A stretch of DNA of 64,000 nt from Amycolatopsis balhimycina FH 1894 (GTDB lineage: Bacteria > Actinomycetota > Actinomycetes > Mycobacteriales > Pseudonocardiaceae), in assembly GCF_000384295.1 (NCBI RefSeq), contig NZ_KB913037.1, forward strand, positions 1,717,975-1,781,974, in the 5' to 3' direction. Shown here piece after piece: positions 1 to 9,427 of the stretch. The notes under the pieces are model-generated. The model made no database searches. It saw nothing but the letters and a program-made list of their open reading frames with translations, and was not told the origin of the DNA. The translations under genes and the position numbers were made by a program. Every line of letters starts with the position of its first letter. Positions within the stretch are counted from its first letter, which is position 1.

Positions 1-388
1 CCGCGAGGCAGCGCTCCAATTCCTCTTGCGACAGTTCTCCCACCCCGGTGCCGGTGAAGATTCCCGCGTTGTTGACCACGATGTCCAGTCCACCGAAGTT
101 CTCGAGTGCGCACCGCACCGCCGTCGCGGCTCCGCGGAAGCAGGAGACGTCGGAGCGATCGGCGAAGGCTTTGCCGCCCGCGGCAACGATTTCCGCGACC
201 GTCCGCGTGGCCAGGTCGTATTCCTCGGCGGTGGTCCCGTCGACCGAAACGGAGATGTCGTTGACGACCACCGCCGCACCCGCCGCGGCGAGCGCCATGG
301 CGTGCGCCCGGCCGAGCCCCCGGCCCGCGCCGGTGACGAGCGCGACGCGTCCGGCCAAGGATTCCCCGCCCGTCTCGTACTCCGCCAT
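1..388 (-). CDS. SDR family oxidoreductase, 3' end outside window
   Basis: N-terminal 129 residues of a short-chain dehydrogenase/reductase, probably a cytosolic NAD(P)-dependent alcohol/ketone oxidoreductase. The glycine-rich cofactor motif TGAGRGLGRAHA follows the first beta strand, VVVNDIS follows strand two, and the NNAG motif (IVVNNAG) is present near residue 110. The Ser/Tyr/Lys active site would lie beyond position 1. The ATG at 386-388 precedes the SDR core by the usual 10-15 residues. It is the last visible gene of a minus-strand series with the F420-type oxidoreductase 62 bp upstream, so the two may be co-transcribed. The substrate cannot be told. Confidence 0.85.
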   Translation of the reverse strand, partial: MAEYETGGESLAGRVALVTGAGRGLGRAHAMALAAAGAAVVVNDISVSVDGTTAEEYDLATRTVAEIVAAGGKAFADRSDVSCFRGAATAVRCALENFGGLDIVVNNAGIFTGTGVGELSQEELERCLA

Positions 389-450
389 GTCCCGACGGTA
401 GCCCGCCGGCCGGGCCCGACGGGGTCATCGCGACGGGAACCGAGTTCTTG

Positions 451-1425
451 TCAGCCGGCCTCGCGCAGCAGTGGCGCGAGCCGGGTCGCAATGGTGTTGA
501 TGTGCCGGGCGACCAGGTCCCGGCTCATGCCCGCCAGGCCCGCCCAGAGGTACACCCCGTCGACCGGCGCACCCGCGGTGTAGTCCAGGATCCGGGCCGC
601 CACGTCTTCCGCGGTGCCGTAGAAGAAGTAGTTCAGCGACGTCCGCGGTTCCCCGGCCCGGAGCCGGTCGGGATCGACCGGACGCGGGGGTGGCAGCTCA
701 GTGCCCTGGCGGGCGTGCCGGGCGTAGGAGTCGACCTGGGCGGCCAGGTGCCGGGAGACGACCGGCCAGTCCCCATCGGGATCGTCGGTCACCCAAGCCT
801 GGACGCCACCGGCCATCCGGCCGCCGGCCGGATCGTGACCGCCCTCCACCAGCGCCGCACGGTAGGGCTCCCAGAGCCGGGCGTCCGCCGAGAGCAGGCA
901 CTCCCCCAGCAGCCCGGCCCGCCGCGCACCCTTCGGGCCGAGGTACCCCATCCAGATCGGCAGCCGCGGCTGCGCCGGCTTCGGCGTCACCGCACCCGAC
1001 CGCCACAGCTCACGCACTTCCCTGGCCCGCGCGTCGTTCTCGGCGTACCGGGCGCGCAGGGAAGCGCCGTACAGCTCGAATTCGGCCGGGCGATACCCGG
1101 CCCCGAGCCCGAGGTCCAGCCGGCCGCCGCTGAGGAGGTCGACGACCGCGGCCTGCTCGGCGATCTCGGCCGCCCGGTGCAGGGGCGCGACCACGACGCC
1201 GGTCCCCAGCCGGATCCGGGTGGTCCGCGCGGCGGCCGCGGCGAGCAGTGTCAGCGGGGTCGGCAGGTAGTCGTCGTCGAAGCCGTGGTGTTCGGTCACC
1301 CACACCGAGTCGAGCCCCAGCCGCTCGGCTTCCTCGCACAGCTCGAGGAATTCGCCGTAGAGCCGAACCGGGTCCCGGCGCCAGGCCACGGGATTGCGCA
1401 TGTCGAAGTACAGGCCGGTTCGCAT
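451..1425 (-). CDS. LLM-class (luciferase-like) flavin/F420-dependent oxidoreductase
   Basis: 324-residue TIM-barrel enzyme of the bacterial luciferase-like monooxygenase class; many actinobacterial members use coenzyme F420 or FMN. Family hallmarks are the early strand with SVWVTEHHGFDDDY, the conserved LGTGVVVAPLHRAAEIAEQAAVVD segment around residue 75, and GGRLDLGLGAGYRPAEFE around residue 100. Length is normal for the family. The start lies 6 bp after the stop of the upstream SDR (1432-2202), so the two are almost certainly co-transcribed. The partner SDRs suggest a shared oxidative or reductive route for a small molecule. F420 versus FMN use cannot be decided by eye. Confidence 0.87.
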   Translation of the reverse strand: MRTGLYFDMRNPVAWRRDPVRLYGEFLELCEEAERLGLDSVWVTEHHGFDDDYLPTPLTLLAAAAARTTRIRLGTGVVVAPLHRAAEIAEQAAVVDLLSGGRLDLGLGAGYRPAEFELYGASLRARYAENDARAREVRELWRSGAVTPKPAQPRLPIWMGYLGPKGARRAGLLGECLLSADARLWEPYRAALVEGGHDPAGGRMAGGVQAWVTDDPDGDWPVVSRHLAAQVDSYARHARQGTELPPPRPVDPDRLRAGEPRTSLNYFFYGTAEDVAARILDYTAGAPVDGVYLWAGLAGMSRDLVARHINTIATRLAPLLREAG

Positions 1426-1431
1426 GGCCGT

Positions 1432-2202
1432 TCAGCCGACCGTCGGCTGGTACATGACCGCGCTCTGGCCACAGTCGACCGGGATGGCGACGCCGGTGAT
1501 GGCGGCGGCGTCGTCGGAAGCGAGGAAGGCCACCAGATTGGCGATGTCGCCGGGCTCGACCATCCGCCGAAGCGGCAGTTGCTGGACGTAGGCGTCGAAA
1601 TCCGAACCGAAGAAGGCCTCCAGCGACGGGGTGCGGACCGATCCCGGCACGACGGCGTTGACCCGGACGCCGAACTCCCCGGCTTCGACCGCGGCCTCGC
1701 GGGTGAGCTGGATGACGCCGGCTTTCGCGACGCCGTAGTAAGGCGTCACACCCGGCACCTTCGCCAGCCCGGCGAGGGACGAGGTGTTGATCACCGAGCC
1801 CCGGCGGCGGGGAGCCATCACCCGCAGCGCCGCCCGCACGCCCCGGAAGGTGGCGCCGAGGTTGCCGTCGATGCCGCGCGCCCAGGTCTCGTCGGCGACG
1901 TCCACAATGGCGGCCCGGCGCCCGAAACCCACGTTGTTGTGCACGATGTCGACCCGACCGTGCTGGGCGACGACCTTGTCGAACAACTCGTCGATGAAGC
2001 CCTCGGCCAGCACGTCACCCACCGCGACCTCCGCCGAGCCACCGGCGGCGGCCAGTTCGGCCAAGGTCTCTTCCGCGGCCTCCGCCGAGATGTCGTTGAC
2101 GACGACGTGTGCCCCGTCGCCCGCGAGCCGGAGCGCGCTCGCCCGGCCGATTCCCGAGCCGGCACCCGTGACCACCGCGATCCGGCCGTCGAACCCTCGC
2201 AT
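1432..2202 (-). CDS. SDR family oxidoreductase
   Basis: 256-residue classical SDR. The Rossmann motif TGAGSGIGRA is near residue 12, VVVNDIS follows strand two, NTSS carries the catalytic Ser and YYGVAKAG the catalytic Tyr and Lys. The usual NNAG is NNVG, a tolerated variant. The C-terminus (GVAIPVDCGQSAVMYQPTVG) resembles SDRs with the VDGG motif altered to VDCG. The ATG at 2202 is chosen because GGAGG lies 8 nt upstream on the minus strand; an in-frame ATG at 2220 lies upstream of that site. First gene of an operon with the LLM oxidoreductase and the SDR at the window edge. Confidence 0.87.
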   Translation of the reverse strand: MRGFDGRIAVVTGAGSGIGRASALRLAGDGAHVVVNDISAEAAEETLAELAAAGGSAEVAVGDVLAEGFIDELFDKVVAQHGRVDIVHNNVGFGRRAAIVDVADETWARGIDGNLGATFRGVRAALRVMAPRRRGSVINTSSLAGLAKVPGVTPYYGVAKAGVIQLTREAAVEAGEFGVRVNAVVPGSVRTPSLEAFFGSDFDAYVQQLPLRRMVEPGDIANLVAFLASDDAAAITGVAIPVDCGQSAVMYQPTVG

Positions 2203-2303
2203 CGTGACAACCTCCGGCATGGTTCCGCGGCTCTGTGGTTCCGGTGAACGGTAGGGAGCGTGGCGTGCGGGCGTCCAGGTACCGGGCGCGAACGCGGTTC
2301 CCG

Positions 2304-5054
2304 CTATCGAGCGCCTATCTGATCGCCGGCCTCGCGCAGCTGGCGCCGTGAGCTGATCCCGAGCTTGCCGAAGACCTTGCGCAGGTGCCATTCCACGGTG
2401 CGCGGGCTGAGGAAAAGCCGGGTACCGATTTCGGGGTTGGACAGGCCTTCGCGCGCGAGGCGGGCGATCTGGAACTCCTGAGGGGTCAGCTCCTCGGTGG
2501 TCCCGGTGTTCCCGGCGGTGCGTTTGCGCGCCGTCTCGCCCGTCGCCAGCAGCTCCCGGCGGGCACGGTCCGCGAAGGCTTCGAGGCCCATCGCGGACGT
2601 CATGGCGTGGGCGGTGCGCAGGTGCTCACGGGCGTCGACACGACGACCCTCGCGCCGGAGCCATTCACCGAACAGCAAGTGGCCCCGGGCCAGCTCGACC
2701 CGCAGCGGCGTCCCGGCGAGCAGCGCGATCGATGCGGCGTAGCACTCGTCCGGGGTATCGCCGGCCAGCGCCCGCAGCCGGGCTTCGAGCGCCCGGGTCC
2801 ACGGGATCGGGGTGGCCCGGGCCCGTTCGGACATCCGGTCCAGCGCGGCGGCGACGAGGTCGTCGTCCCCGGTGCGCGATGCGGCCTCCGCCAGTTCGGC
2901 GGTCGCCAGGGCCTGGTGGCCGACGGTGTCGTGCTCGAACACCCGGCGCGCCGCGTCGCGGGCGACGTCGTGGCGGCCGAGGCCGTTGCCGAGCACGGCG
3001 TTCGCGTAGTCGGCGAACCGCACGACCCGGCCCTGGCCCCGCTCGGCCGCTTCCGCCGCCGCGGTCGCGATCTCCGAAGTGGCTGTGGCGTCCCGGCCAC
3101 GCAGGGCGGCCAGCAGGATCGCGCTGTACCCCACCGGACGACCCCCGGTGACCTCGGCGAGCAGGCGGTCCTCGTCGACGAGCGCCTGTGCCGCGGTCAG
3201 CTCGCCGGCCGCCAGCTCGTGGTTGGCCAGGAAGTTGAGGGCGAATTGCAGCTGGACGAGCGCGCCGGTGTCGCGCGCCAGCCGGACCTGACGCTCGGCG
3301 AGCGCGCGGCCGGCGGCGTAGTCCAGCACCTCGGTCGCCAGGGTGCCGCCGGCGCGGTTGCCCAGCAGCCACAGCACGCGCCCGGTGTGCTCGCCGCCGG
3401 TGTCCAGGGCCCGGACGGCGGCCACCGCCTCGGTCATCAGCGGGGCCGCGGTCGCGTAGCCGTCGGTGAGCCGGGTGGTGAGCGCGTCGAGCACGAGGTC
3501 GACGGCGGTCGGTGGTACCTGGGCCACGGGCGCCGCCCGCGCCCGCTTCGCGGCTTCGACGACACCGGATCCCGCCCACACCGCGGCCCCCAGGGCCTCC
3601 AAGTACGTCTCACGGGCCTGGTCACCGTCGAGGCGACCCGCCGCGCGCAGGAGCAGCTCCGCCGCGGCACCACCCCGCCGCTGGTCGAACGCGATCTGTC
3701 CGCGCAGCCGTTCGACCTCGGCATCCCGCGCGGGGTCCGGCGGCCCGGCCGCGGCCGCGCTCAGCAGGCTCAGCGCCGCTTCGAGTGCGCCCGCGCCGCG
3801 TTTGGCCCGGGCCGCCGCGAGCTCGCGGCGGGCCCGCAGGGCCGGATCGGGGGTGAGCGTGGCGGCCTGTTCCAGCAACGCCGCGGCGGCGACGAGACCC
3901 CCACGGGCCTGGGCCCGGCCGGCGGAGCGCTCCAGCTCGGCCGCGACGTCCTCGTCCGGGGCGACGGTCGCCTGCGCGCGGTGCCAAGCGCGCCGGTCCG
4001 GGTCGACGCGGGCGTCGGTCACCTCGGCCAGCACCCGGTGCACCTCCCGCCGCTCACGGGCCTCGGCGGAACGGTAGACGGCCGAGCGCACCAGCGGGTG
4101 CCGGAAGCGGATCCGCGGCCCGAACTCGATCAGCCCGGTCGCCTCGGCGGCAGCGGCCGGGTCGGCGCCCAGTCCGAGCTCGCCGGCCGCGCGCCAGAGC
4201 AGGGTCGCGTCCCCCAGCGGTTCCGCGGCCGCGACCAGCAACAGCTTCCGGGTGTGGGCCGGCAGCGGGGCCACCTGCTGGAGGAAGCAGCGCTCGAGCC
4301 GGTCGGCCAGCGCATTGCCGTCGGGCCGGAGGAGCCCGTCGGTCTGCTCGGCGGTGGTCCAGAACCGGGGCAGTTCGACCAGGGCCAGGGGGTTGCCGTG
4401 CGTTTCGGCGACGATCCGGTCGCGCACCCGGGCGTCCAGCGGGCCCTTGAGCGCCGAGTCCAGCAGGGCGTTGGCCGCCGTTTCGCCGAGGCCGCGGACA
4501 GTCAGCTCCGGCAGCCCGTCCAGGTCGAACTGCTCCGCGGGTTCACGCACGGCGGCGACCAGGGCGATCGGCTCGGCCAGCAGCCGCCGCGCGACGAACG
4601 CGAGGGTCTGCGCGGACACCCGGTCGAGCCACTGCGCGTCGTCGACCAGGCACAGCAGGGGCCGGTCCTCGGCGACTCCGCCGAGCAGGGTCAGCACGGC
4701 CAGGCCGACCAGGAACCGGTCCGGCGGGTCGCCCGCGGTCAACCCGAACGCCGTGCCGAGCGCGGTCCGCTGCGGGGCGGGCAGGTGCTCGATCCGGTCG
4801 AGGAAGGGGGCGCAGAGCTGCTGCAGTCCGGCGTAGGGCAGCTCCCGTTCCGACTCGACGCCTGCCGTCCGCGCGATCCGGCAGCCGCCCGCCCGTGCCG
4901 CGGCGTGGTCCAGGAGCACGGTCTTGCCGATCCCCGCCTCGCCGCGCAGCACCAGTACCCGGCTGTGTCCCGCCCGCGCCGCGGCGAGCACGCCGTCGAG
5001 CGCGGCGAGCTCGTCGCCGCGGCCGACCAGGTCCGGCTCCCGCACAGACATCAT
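2304..5054 (-). CDS. LAL-type LuxR-family transcriptional regulator with ATPase domain
   Basis: 916-residue regulator of the large ATP-binding LuxR (LAL) type. An N-terminal AAA/STAND ATPase carries Walker A GEAGIGKT at about residues 38-45 and Walker B LLCLVDDAQW near 120. A long helical, TPR-like middle follows, then a C-terminal LuxR helix-turn-helix (LTPQEFQIARLAREGLSNPE, then SPRTVEWHLRKVF). These proteins usually activate neighbouring catabolic or specialised-metabolism operons. The start is taken at the double ATG (5049-5054) with AGGG about 7 nt upstream; an in-frame extension to 5156 looks non-coding. It precedes the SDR/LLM operon by 101 bp in the same direction and is divergent from the VOC gene. 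Its target and effector are unknown. Confidence 0.88.
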   Translation of the reverse strand: MMSVREPDLVGRGDELAALDGVLAAARAGHSRVLVLRGEAGIGKTVLLDHAAARAGGCRIARTAGVESERELPYAGLQQLCAPFLDRIEHLPAPQRTALGTAFGLTAGDPPDRFLVGLAVLTLLGGVAEDRPLLCLVDDAQWLDRVSAQTLAFVARRLLAEPIALVAAVREPAEQFDLDGLPELTVRGLGETAANALLDSALKGPLDARVRDRIVAETHGNPLALVELPRFWTTAEQTDGLLRPDGNALADRLERCFLQQVAPLPAHTRKLLLVAAAEPLGDATLLWRAAGELGLGADPAAAAEATGLIEFGPRIRFRHPLVRSAVYRSAEARERREVHRVLAEVTDARVDPDRRAWHRAQATVAPDEDVAAELERSAGRAQARGGLVAAAALLEQAATLTPDPALRARRELAAARAKRGAGALEAALSLLSAAAAGPPDPARDAEVERLRGQIAFDQRRGGAAAELLLRAAGRLDGDQARETYLEALGAAVWAGSGVVEAAKRARAAPVAQVPPTAVDLVLDALTTRLTDGYATAAPLMTEAVAAVRALDTGGEHTGRVLWLLGNRAGGTLATEVLDYAAGRALAERQVRLARDTGALVQLQFALNFLANHELAAGELTAAQALVDEDRLLAEVTGGRPVGYSAILLAALRGRDATATSEIATAAAEAAERGQGRVVRFADYANAVLGNGLGRHDVARDAARRVFEHDTVGHQALATAELAEAASRTGDDDLVAAALDRMSERARATPIPWTRALEARLRALAGDTPDECYAASIALLAGTPLRVELARGHLLFGEWLRREGRRVDAREHLRTAHAMTSAMGLEAFADRARRELLATGETARKRTAGNTGTTEELTPQEFQIARLAREGLSNPEIGTRLFLSPRTVEWHLRKVFGKLGISSRRQLREAGDQIGAR

Positions 5055-5188
5055 CCGGAACCCTAGCGCGGTCGCCGGGGTCCTGGCCCGTGCCGGACCA
5101 GGGTGTCTCACGGGGGCGAACGGACCGCCGGAAGACGAGTGTGGTGGCAGCGGCAAAACCCGCCGCCACTCTCGGAAGGAGTCCCATC

Positions 5189-5761
5189 ATGGACATGAAG
5201 CTCGAAGTCGTGGTTCTGCCCGTCACCGACGTCGACCGGACCAAGCACTTCTACAAGACCCTCGGCTGGCGCGAAGACGCCGACCTCGTGTTCGGCGCCT
5301 CGCGGGTCGTGCAGCTGACCCCGCCGGGGTCGCCGGCGTCGGTCCACTTCGGCACCGGCATCACCGACGCCATCCCCGGGTCGGTCCACGGCACCTACCT
5401 CGTCGTCGACGACATCGAAGCGGCCCGCAAGGAGCTCGCCGGGCTCGGCGTCGACGTCAGCGACGTCTTCCACCGTGACGACACCGGTGCCTTCGCGCCG
5501 GGTGTGCACCCGGACCGCGGCACGTACTCCTCGTTCGCGTCGTTCAGCGACCCGGACGGCAACACCTGGCTGCTGCAGGAGATCACCGCGCGCTTCCCCG
5601 GACGCGTGACCGGCGTGGCGTACGGCTCGGCGCAGCAGCTCGAGAAGGCGCTGCGCGAGGCCGCGGCCGCGCACGGAGAGCACGAGAAGGAGACCGGGCA
5701 GTACGACGGGGAATGGCCGGTCTGGTACGCCCAGTACATGACCGACCACCAGGACGCGTGA
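5189..5761 (+). CDS. VOC (glyoxalase/bleomycin-resistance) family protein
   Basis: 190-residue single-chain VOC superfamily protein. It opens LEVVVLPVTDVDRTKHFYKTLGW, the first beta-alpha-beta-beta-beta unit, and closes with FASFSDPDGNTWLLQEI, the classic DPDGN plus metal-binding Glu. A helical tail of about 55 residues rich in Glu and Ala extends beyond the fold. GGAAGGAG lies just upstream of ATG 5189. Members range from dioxygenases to resistance proteins; the reaction is not predictable here. It starts a plus-strand series with a flavoprotein and an alcohol dehydrogenase, suggesting one small redox operon. Confidence 0.86.
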   Translation: MDMKLEVVVLPVTDVDRTKHFYKTLGWREDADLVFGASRVVQLTPPGSPASVHFGTGITDAIPGSVHGTYLVVDDIEAARKELAGLGVDVSDVFHRDDTGAFAPGVHPDRGTYSSFASFSDPDGNTWLLQEITARFPGRVTGVAYGSAQQLEKALREAAAAHGEHEKETGQYDGEWPVWYAQYMTDHQDA

Positions 5762-5818
5762 GCCCATCCGTCGGTGCGCGGGGCGACCCGCGCACCGGAT
5801 CCCCCGAAAGAAGGAATC

Positions 5819-7180
5819 ATGGATCGACGCGATTTCGACGCCATCGTCCTCGGCGGTGGCGCCCCGGGTGAACACACCGCGGCCGCGATCGCCGCGGGCG
5901 GCCTGCGGGTCGCCGTCGTCGAGCGGGAGCTGCTCGGCGGCGAATGCTCCTACTGGGCGTGCATCCCGTCGAAGACCCTGCTGCGGCCCGGCGAAGCGCT
6001 GGCCGCCGCCCGTGACGTCCCGGGTGCCCGCGAGGCGGTCACCGGCCGGCCGGACGCCTCCGCCGCGCTCGCGTGGCGCGACTTCATGGTCTCGTCCTAC
6101 GACGACAAGGGCCAGCAGGCGTGGGCCGACAGCGCGGGCATCACGGTCCTGCGCGGCGAAGGCCGGCTGGCCGGTCCGCACACCGTCGCCGTCGGCGGCA
6201 CGGAGTACACCGCCGGCCACGTCGTCGTCGCGACCGGTTCCGCCCCGGTGATCCCGCCGGTGCCCGGCCTGCGCGAGCTGCCCGGGCTATGGACGAACCG
6301 CGAAGCGACCGGCGCCACCGAGATCCCGCGCCGGCTCCTCGTCCTCGGGGCCGGGCCCACCGGGGTGGAGCTGTCCCAGGCGTTCAGCCGGCTCTGCGCC
6401 GAGGTCGCGCTCGTCGACGGCGCCGACCGGGTGCTTCCCCGCGAGCCCCGCGCGCTCGGTGAAGCGCTCGGAGACGCCCTGCGCGCCGACGGCGTCGCGC
6501 TGCACCTCGGGCAGCACGCGAGCGCGGCGCGGCTCGACGGCGACGAGTACGTCCTCGACTTCCCCGACGGCACGCAGCTGCGCGCCGAGCGGCTCCTCGT
6601 CGCCACCGGACGGCGTCCGCGCGTCGACGGCATCGGTCTCGAGAGCGTCGGCGTCGAGCCGAACCCGCACGGCATCCCCGTCGACGACCGCATGGCCGCC
6701 GGCGACGCGCTGTGGGCGGTCGGCGACGTCACCGGGCAGTGGAACCTGACCCACGTCGGCGAGTACCAGGGCCGGGTGGTGGCCGCGAACATCCTCGGGC
6801 GGCCCGCGAAGGTGAACTACGACGCCATTCCGCGGGTGGTCTTCACCGACCCGCAGGCCGCGGCCGTCGGCGCCGCCGAAGGCGCGTTCACCGCGACGGT
6901 GCAGCTCTCCGGCGTGCCCCGCACGGCGACCTACACCCGCGCCTACGACACCCGCCCCGGCTTCCTCACGGTCGTCTCCGACGGCGAACGGCTCACCGGC
7001 GCCTACGCCGTCGGCCCCGAGGCCGGCGAGTGGCTCCAACAGGCCACGCTCGCCATCCGCGCCCGCGTCCCGCTGGCCGTGCTGCTGGACGTCGTCCAGC
7101 CGTTCCCCACCTTCTCCGAAGCCTTCCTGCACGTCCTGCGCGATCTCGATCGCCAGATGAACCCCTTGGGAGCCCAGTGA
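5819..7180 (+). CDS. NAD(P)/FAD-dependent disulfide oxidoreductase family protein
   Basis: 453-residue flavoprotein of the dihydrolipoamide dehydrogenase / mercuric reductase family. N-terminal FAD motif IVLGGGAPGEHTA is followed by the redox-active dithiol GGECSYWACIPSKTLL (CX4C, near residues 39-44). A second Rossmann fold with GAGPTGVELSQAFSRL binds NAD(P)H, and GDVTGQWNLTHVGEYQG completes the FAD site. The C-terminal dimerisation domain ends FPTFSEAFLHVL, with Glu where disulfide reductases usually have the His-Glu pair, so it may not be a true thiol reductase. ATG 5819 follows AAGGAA. Its stop overlaps the next gene's start by one base, so the pair is translationally coupled. Confidence 0.87.
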   Translation: MDRRDFDAIVLGGGAPGEHTAAAIAAGGLRVAVVERELLGGECSYWACIPSKTLLRPGEALAAARDVPGAREAVTGRPDASAALAWRDFMVSSYDDKGQQAWADSAGITVLRGEGRLAGPHTVAVGGTEYTAGHVVVATGSAPVIPPVPGLRELPGLWTNREATGATEIPRRLLVLGAGPTGVELSQAFSRLCAEVALVDGADRVLPREPRALGEALGDALRADGVALHLGQHASAARLDGDEYVLDFPDGTQLRAERLLVATGRRPRVDGIGLESVGVEPNPHGIPVDDRMAAGDALWAVGDVTGQWNLTHVGEYQGRVVAANILGRPAKVNYDAIPRVVFTDPQAAAVGAAEGAFTATVQLSGVPRTATYTRAYDTRPGFLTVVSDGERLTGAYAVGPEAGEWLQQATLAIRARVPLAVLLDVVQPFPTFSEAFLHVLRDLDRQMNPLGAQ

Positions 7181-8193
7181 TGTCCTACCGTGCATTCGAA
7201 GTGACCGGGACCCGCCGATTCGCCCTGGTCGAACGCGAGCTCCGCGACCCGCTGCCGGGTGAAGTCCGGCTGCGCGTCGAGGCCTGCGGGGTCTGCCACA
7301 GCGACACCCTCGCCGTCGAAGGGCTGCGCGCCGACCCGTCGCTGCCGGTCGTGCCCGGCCACGAGATCGTCGGTGTGGTCGACGCCGTCGGCCCAGGCGT
7401 GACGGCCTGGACGGTCGGCGACCACGTCGGCGTCGGCTACCTCAACGGCCACTGCGGCCAGTGCGACAACTGCCGTCGCGGCGACTTCGTCAACTGCACC
7501 GACCAGCCCTGGACCGGCACCACGACCGACGGCGGCTACGCCGAAGTGGCCTACGCCCGCGCCACCGGGCTCGTCCGCATCCCCGACGGCGCGCAGCCCC
7601 TCGACGTCGCTCCCCTGCTGTGCGCCGGGCTCACCGTGTACCGCGCACTGCTCACCGCCGACGCGCGGCCCGGTTCGCTGGTCGCCGTCCAGGGCATCGG
7701 TGGCCTCGGCCACCTCGGCGTCCAGTACGCGAAGACGCTCGGCTACCGCGTCGCGGCGATCGCCCGCGGCACCGGAAAGGCCGAGCTGGCCGCCGAGCTC
7801 GGGGCCGACGAGTACATCGACAGCAACGCCGTCGATCCCGGCCGGGAGCTCGCGCGGCTCGGCGGCGCGGCGGCGATCATCGCGACGGCGTCCAGCGGCG
7901 CGTCGATGTCCCCGCTCGTGGCCGGGCTCGGCACCCGCGGGCAGCTGCTCGTCGTCGGGGCCGCATCCGACCCGATCGAGATCCGCACGCCGGACCTGAT
8001 CTTCGGCACCCACTCGGTCGTCGGCGCCCTCACCGGTTCGGCCATCGAGAACGAGGACAGCCTGCGGTGGGCGCATGACCGCGGAATCCGCAGCCGCAAC
8101 GAGATCATGCCGCTGTCCGAAGCACCGAAGGCCTACGAACGGATGATGTCCGGCAACGCGCGTTTCCGCGTCGTCCTCGACACACGCGAGTAA
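7180..8193 (+). CDS. Zinc-dependent alcohol dehydrogenase (MDR family)
   Basis: 337-residue medium-chain dehydrogenase. Catalytic zinc ligands lie in CGVCHSD and GHEIVGVV. The structural-zinc lobe has four cysteines in the run CGQCDNCRRGDFVNC. The coenzyme fold shows GIGGLGHLGVQYAK. Family members oxidise primary alcohols or reduce aldehydes with NAD(H). The ATG shares its A with the last base of the upstream TGA, so translation is coupled to the flavoprotein. Length is typical of the AdhA-like subgroup. No substrate-specific feature is visible. Confidence 0.9.
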   Translation: MSYRAFEVTGTRRFALVERELRDPLPGEVRLRVEACGVCHSDTLAVEGLRADPSLPVVPGHEIVGVVDAVGPGVTAWTVGDHVGVGYLNGHCGQCDNCRRGDFVNCTDQPWTGTTTDGGYAEVAYARATGLVRIPDGAQPLDVAPLLCAGLTVYRALLTADARPGSLVAVQGIGGLGHLGVQYAKTLGYRVAAIARGTGKAELAAELGADEYIDSNAVDPGRELARLGGAAAIIATASSGASMSPLVAGLGTRGQLLVVGAASDPIEIRTPDLIFGTHSVVGALTGSAIENEDSLRWAHDRGIRSRNEIMPLSEAPKAYERMMSGNARFRVVLDTRE

Positions 8194-8217
8194 CCGGTCC
8201 GCGGCCCCGGTCGCCTC

Positions 8218-8440
8218 TCACCAGACGAACTGCTGGCCGCCGTCGATGTCGTAGGTCGCGCCGGTCAGCGCCGTGTTGGTCATCAGGTGGACGGCCGGCG
8301 CGGCGACGTCGGCGGGACCGACCACCCGGCCGATCGGGAGCGCGTCGCGCAGCTCGGCGCGGCGCTCGTCGAGTTTCTCGCCGAGTGTCATCCGATCGCC
8401 GGAACCGTCCGCCCCAGGCATCCCGGGGACGCGCAGCCGT
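8218..8440 (-). pseudogene. C-terminal relic of an SDR gene
   Basis: The minus strand encodes a peptide ending [20 protein letters not shown], then an [21 protein letters not shown] tail. This matches the last helix, the T-G and the DGG motif of SDR proteins. No glycine-rich cofactor motif, NNAG or YxxxK precedes it. Upstream reading continues only into non-homologous sequence under the promoter of the hydrolase at 8531. It is best read as the surviving 3' third of a deleted gene. Confidence 0.6.
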
Positions 8441-8530
8441 GGTTCGCCGTCGTCCACGCCGATAGGCTCGTCCGGTGCCGGTTCGATCAGGGCGAACCCG
8501 CTGATCTCATCCGAACGACGGAGGCCACGC

Positions 8531-9355
8531 ATGCCGACGATCACCACCGATGACGGTACCGAGATCTTCTACAAGGACTGGGGCACCGGGCAGCCGATCG
8601 TCTTCAGCCACGGCTGGCCGCTGTCGTCGGACGACTGGGACACCCAGCTGCTGTTCTTCCTGCGGCACGGCTACCGCGTCATCGCCCACGACCGCCGGGG
8701 CCACGGCCGCTCCGCCCAGGTCGGCGACGGCCACGACATGGACCACTACGCCGACGACCTGGCCGCGCTGACCGCGCACCTCGACCTGCACGACGCCGTC
8801 CACATCGGACACTCGACCGGCGGTGGGGAGGTCGTGCACTACCTAGCCCGGCACGGCGAATCGCGAGCCGCCAAGGCGGTGCTCATCAGCGCCGTCCCGC
8901 CGCTGATGCTGCAGACCGACGCCAACCCCGGCGGCCTGCCCCAGAGCGTCTTCGACGACCTCCAGGCCCAGCTCGCGAAGAACCGCTCCGAGTTCTACCG
9001 GGCGCTGCCGTCCGGCCCGTTCTACGGCTTCAACCGGCCCGGCGCCGAGCCCTCCGAAGCCATCATCCAGAACTGGTGGCGCCAGGGCATGATGGGCGGC
9101 GCCAAGGCCCACTACGACGGCGTCGTCGCGTTTTCCCGGACCGACTTCACCGAAGACCTCAAGAAGATCACCGTCCCGGCGCTGGTCATGCACGGCGACG
9201 ACGACCAGATCGTTCCCTACGCCGACTCGGCGCCCTTGTCGGCCGAGCTGCTGCGCGACAGCACGCTGAAAACGTACGCGGGCTTCCCCCACGGCATGCC
9301 CACGACCCAAGCCGACACGATCAACGCCGACCTGCTGGAGTTCATCCGGTCCTGA
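8531..9355 (+). CDS. Alpha/beta hydrolase, non-haem chloroperoxidase-like
   Basis: 274-residue serine alpha/beta hydrolase of the cofactor-free haloperoxidase/esterase group. The oxyanion region is [12 protein letters not shown], the nucleophile elbow GHSTGGGE carries the Ser, the acid is in [11 protein letters not shown] and the His in FPHGMPTT. The fold length is standard. These enzymes hydrolyse esters and can perhydrolyse acetic acid, giving halogenating activity in vitro; the physiological substrate is unknown. ATG 8531 begins [18 protein letters not shown], the family's usual start. A strong hairpin follows at 9385. Confidence 0.9.
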   Translation: MPTITTDDGTEIFYKDWGTGQPIVFSHGWPLSSDDWDTQLLFFLRHGYRVIAHDRRGHGRSAQVGDGHDMDHYADDLAALTAHLDLHDAVHIGHSTGGGEVVHYLARHGESRAAKAVLISAVPPLMLQTDANPGGLPQSVFDDLQAQLAKNRSEFYRALPSGPFYGFNRPGAEPSEAIIQNWWRQGMMGGAKAHYDGVVAFSRTDFTEDLKKITVPALVMHGDDDQIVPYADSAPLSAELLRDSTLKTYAGFPHGMPTTQADTINADLLEFIRS

Positions 9356-9384
9356 CCGGCCACCGAACAGAGCCTGGGCCGGCA

Positions 9385-9416
9385 TTGCGGGGCGACGCGC
9401 CGGCGTCGCCCCGCAA
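9385..9416. terminator. Bidirectional intrinsic terminator hairpin
   Basis: Perfect 13-bp stem (TTGCGGGGCGACG with its complement) around a 6-nt loop, lying between the convergent hydrolase (stop 9355) and GH3 (stop 9428) genes. There is no long T tract, as is usual in high-G+C actinomycetes. It probably serves both genes. Confidence 0.8.
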
Positions 9417-9427
9417 CCGATCCCGTG

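Noticed and set aside
2385..5066. Very long open plus-strand frame antisense to the LAL regulator
   Set aside because: Gln/Gly/Arg-rich low-complexity product with no family motifs; it is the antisense shadow of a high-G+C gene with clear LuxR and Walker motifs.
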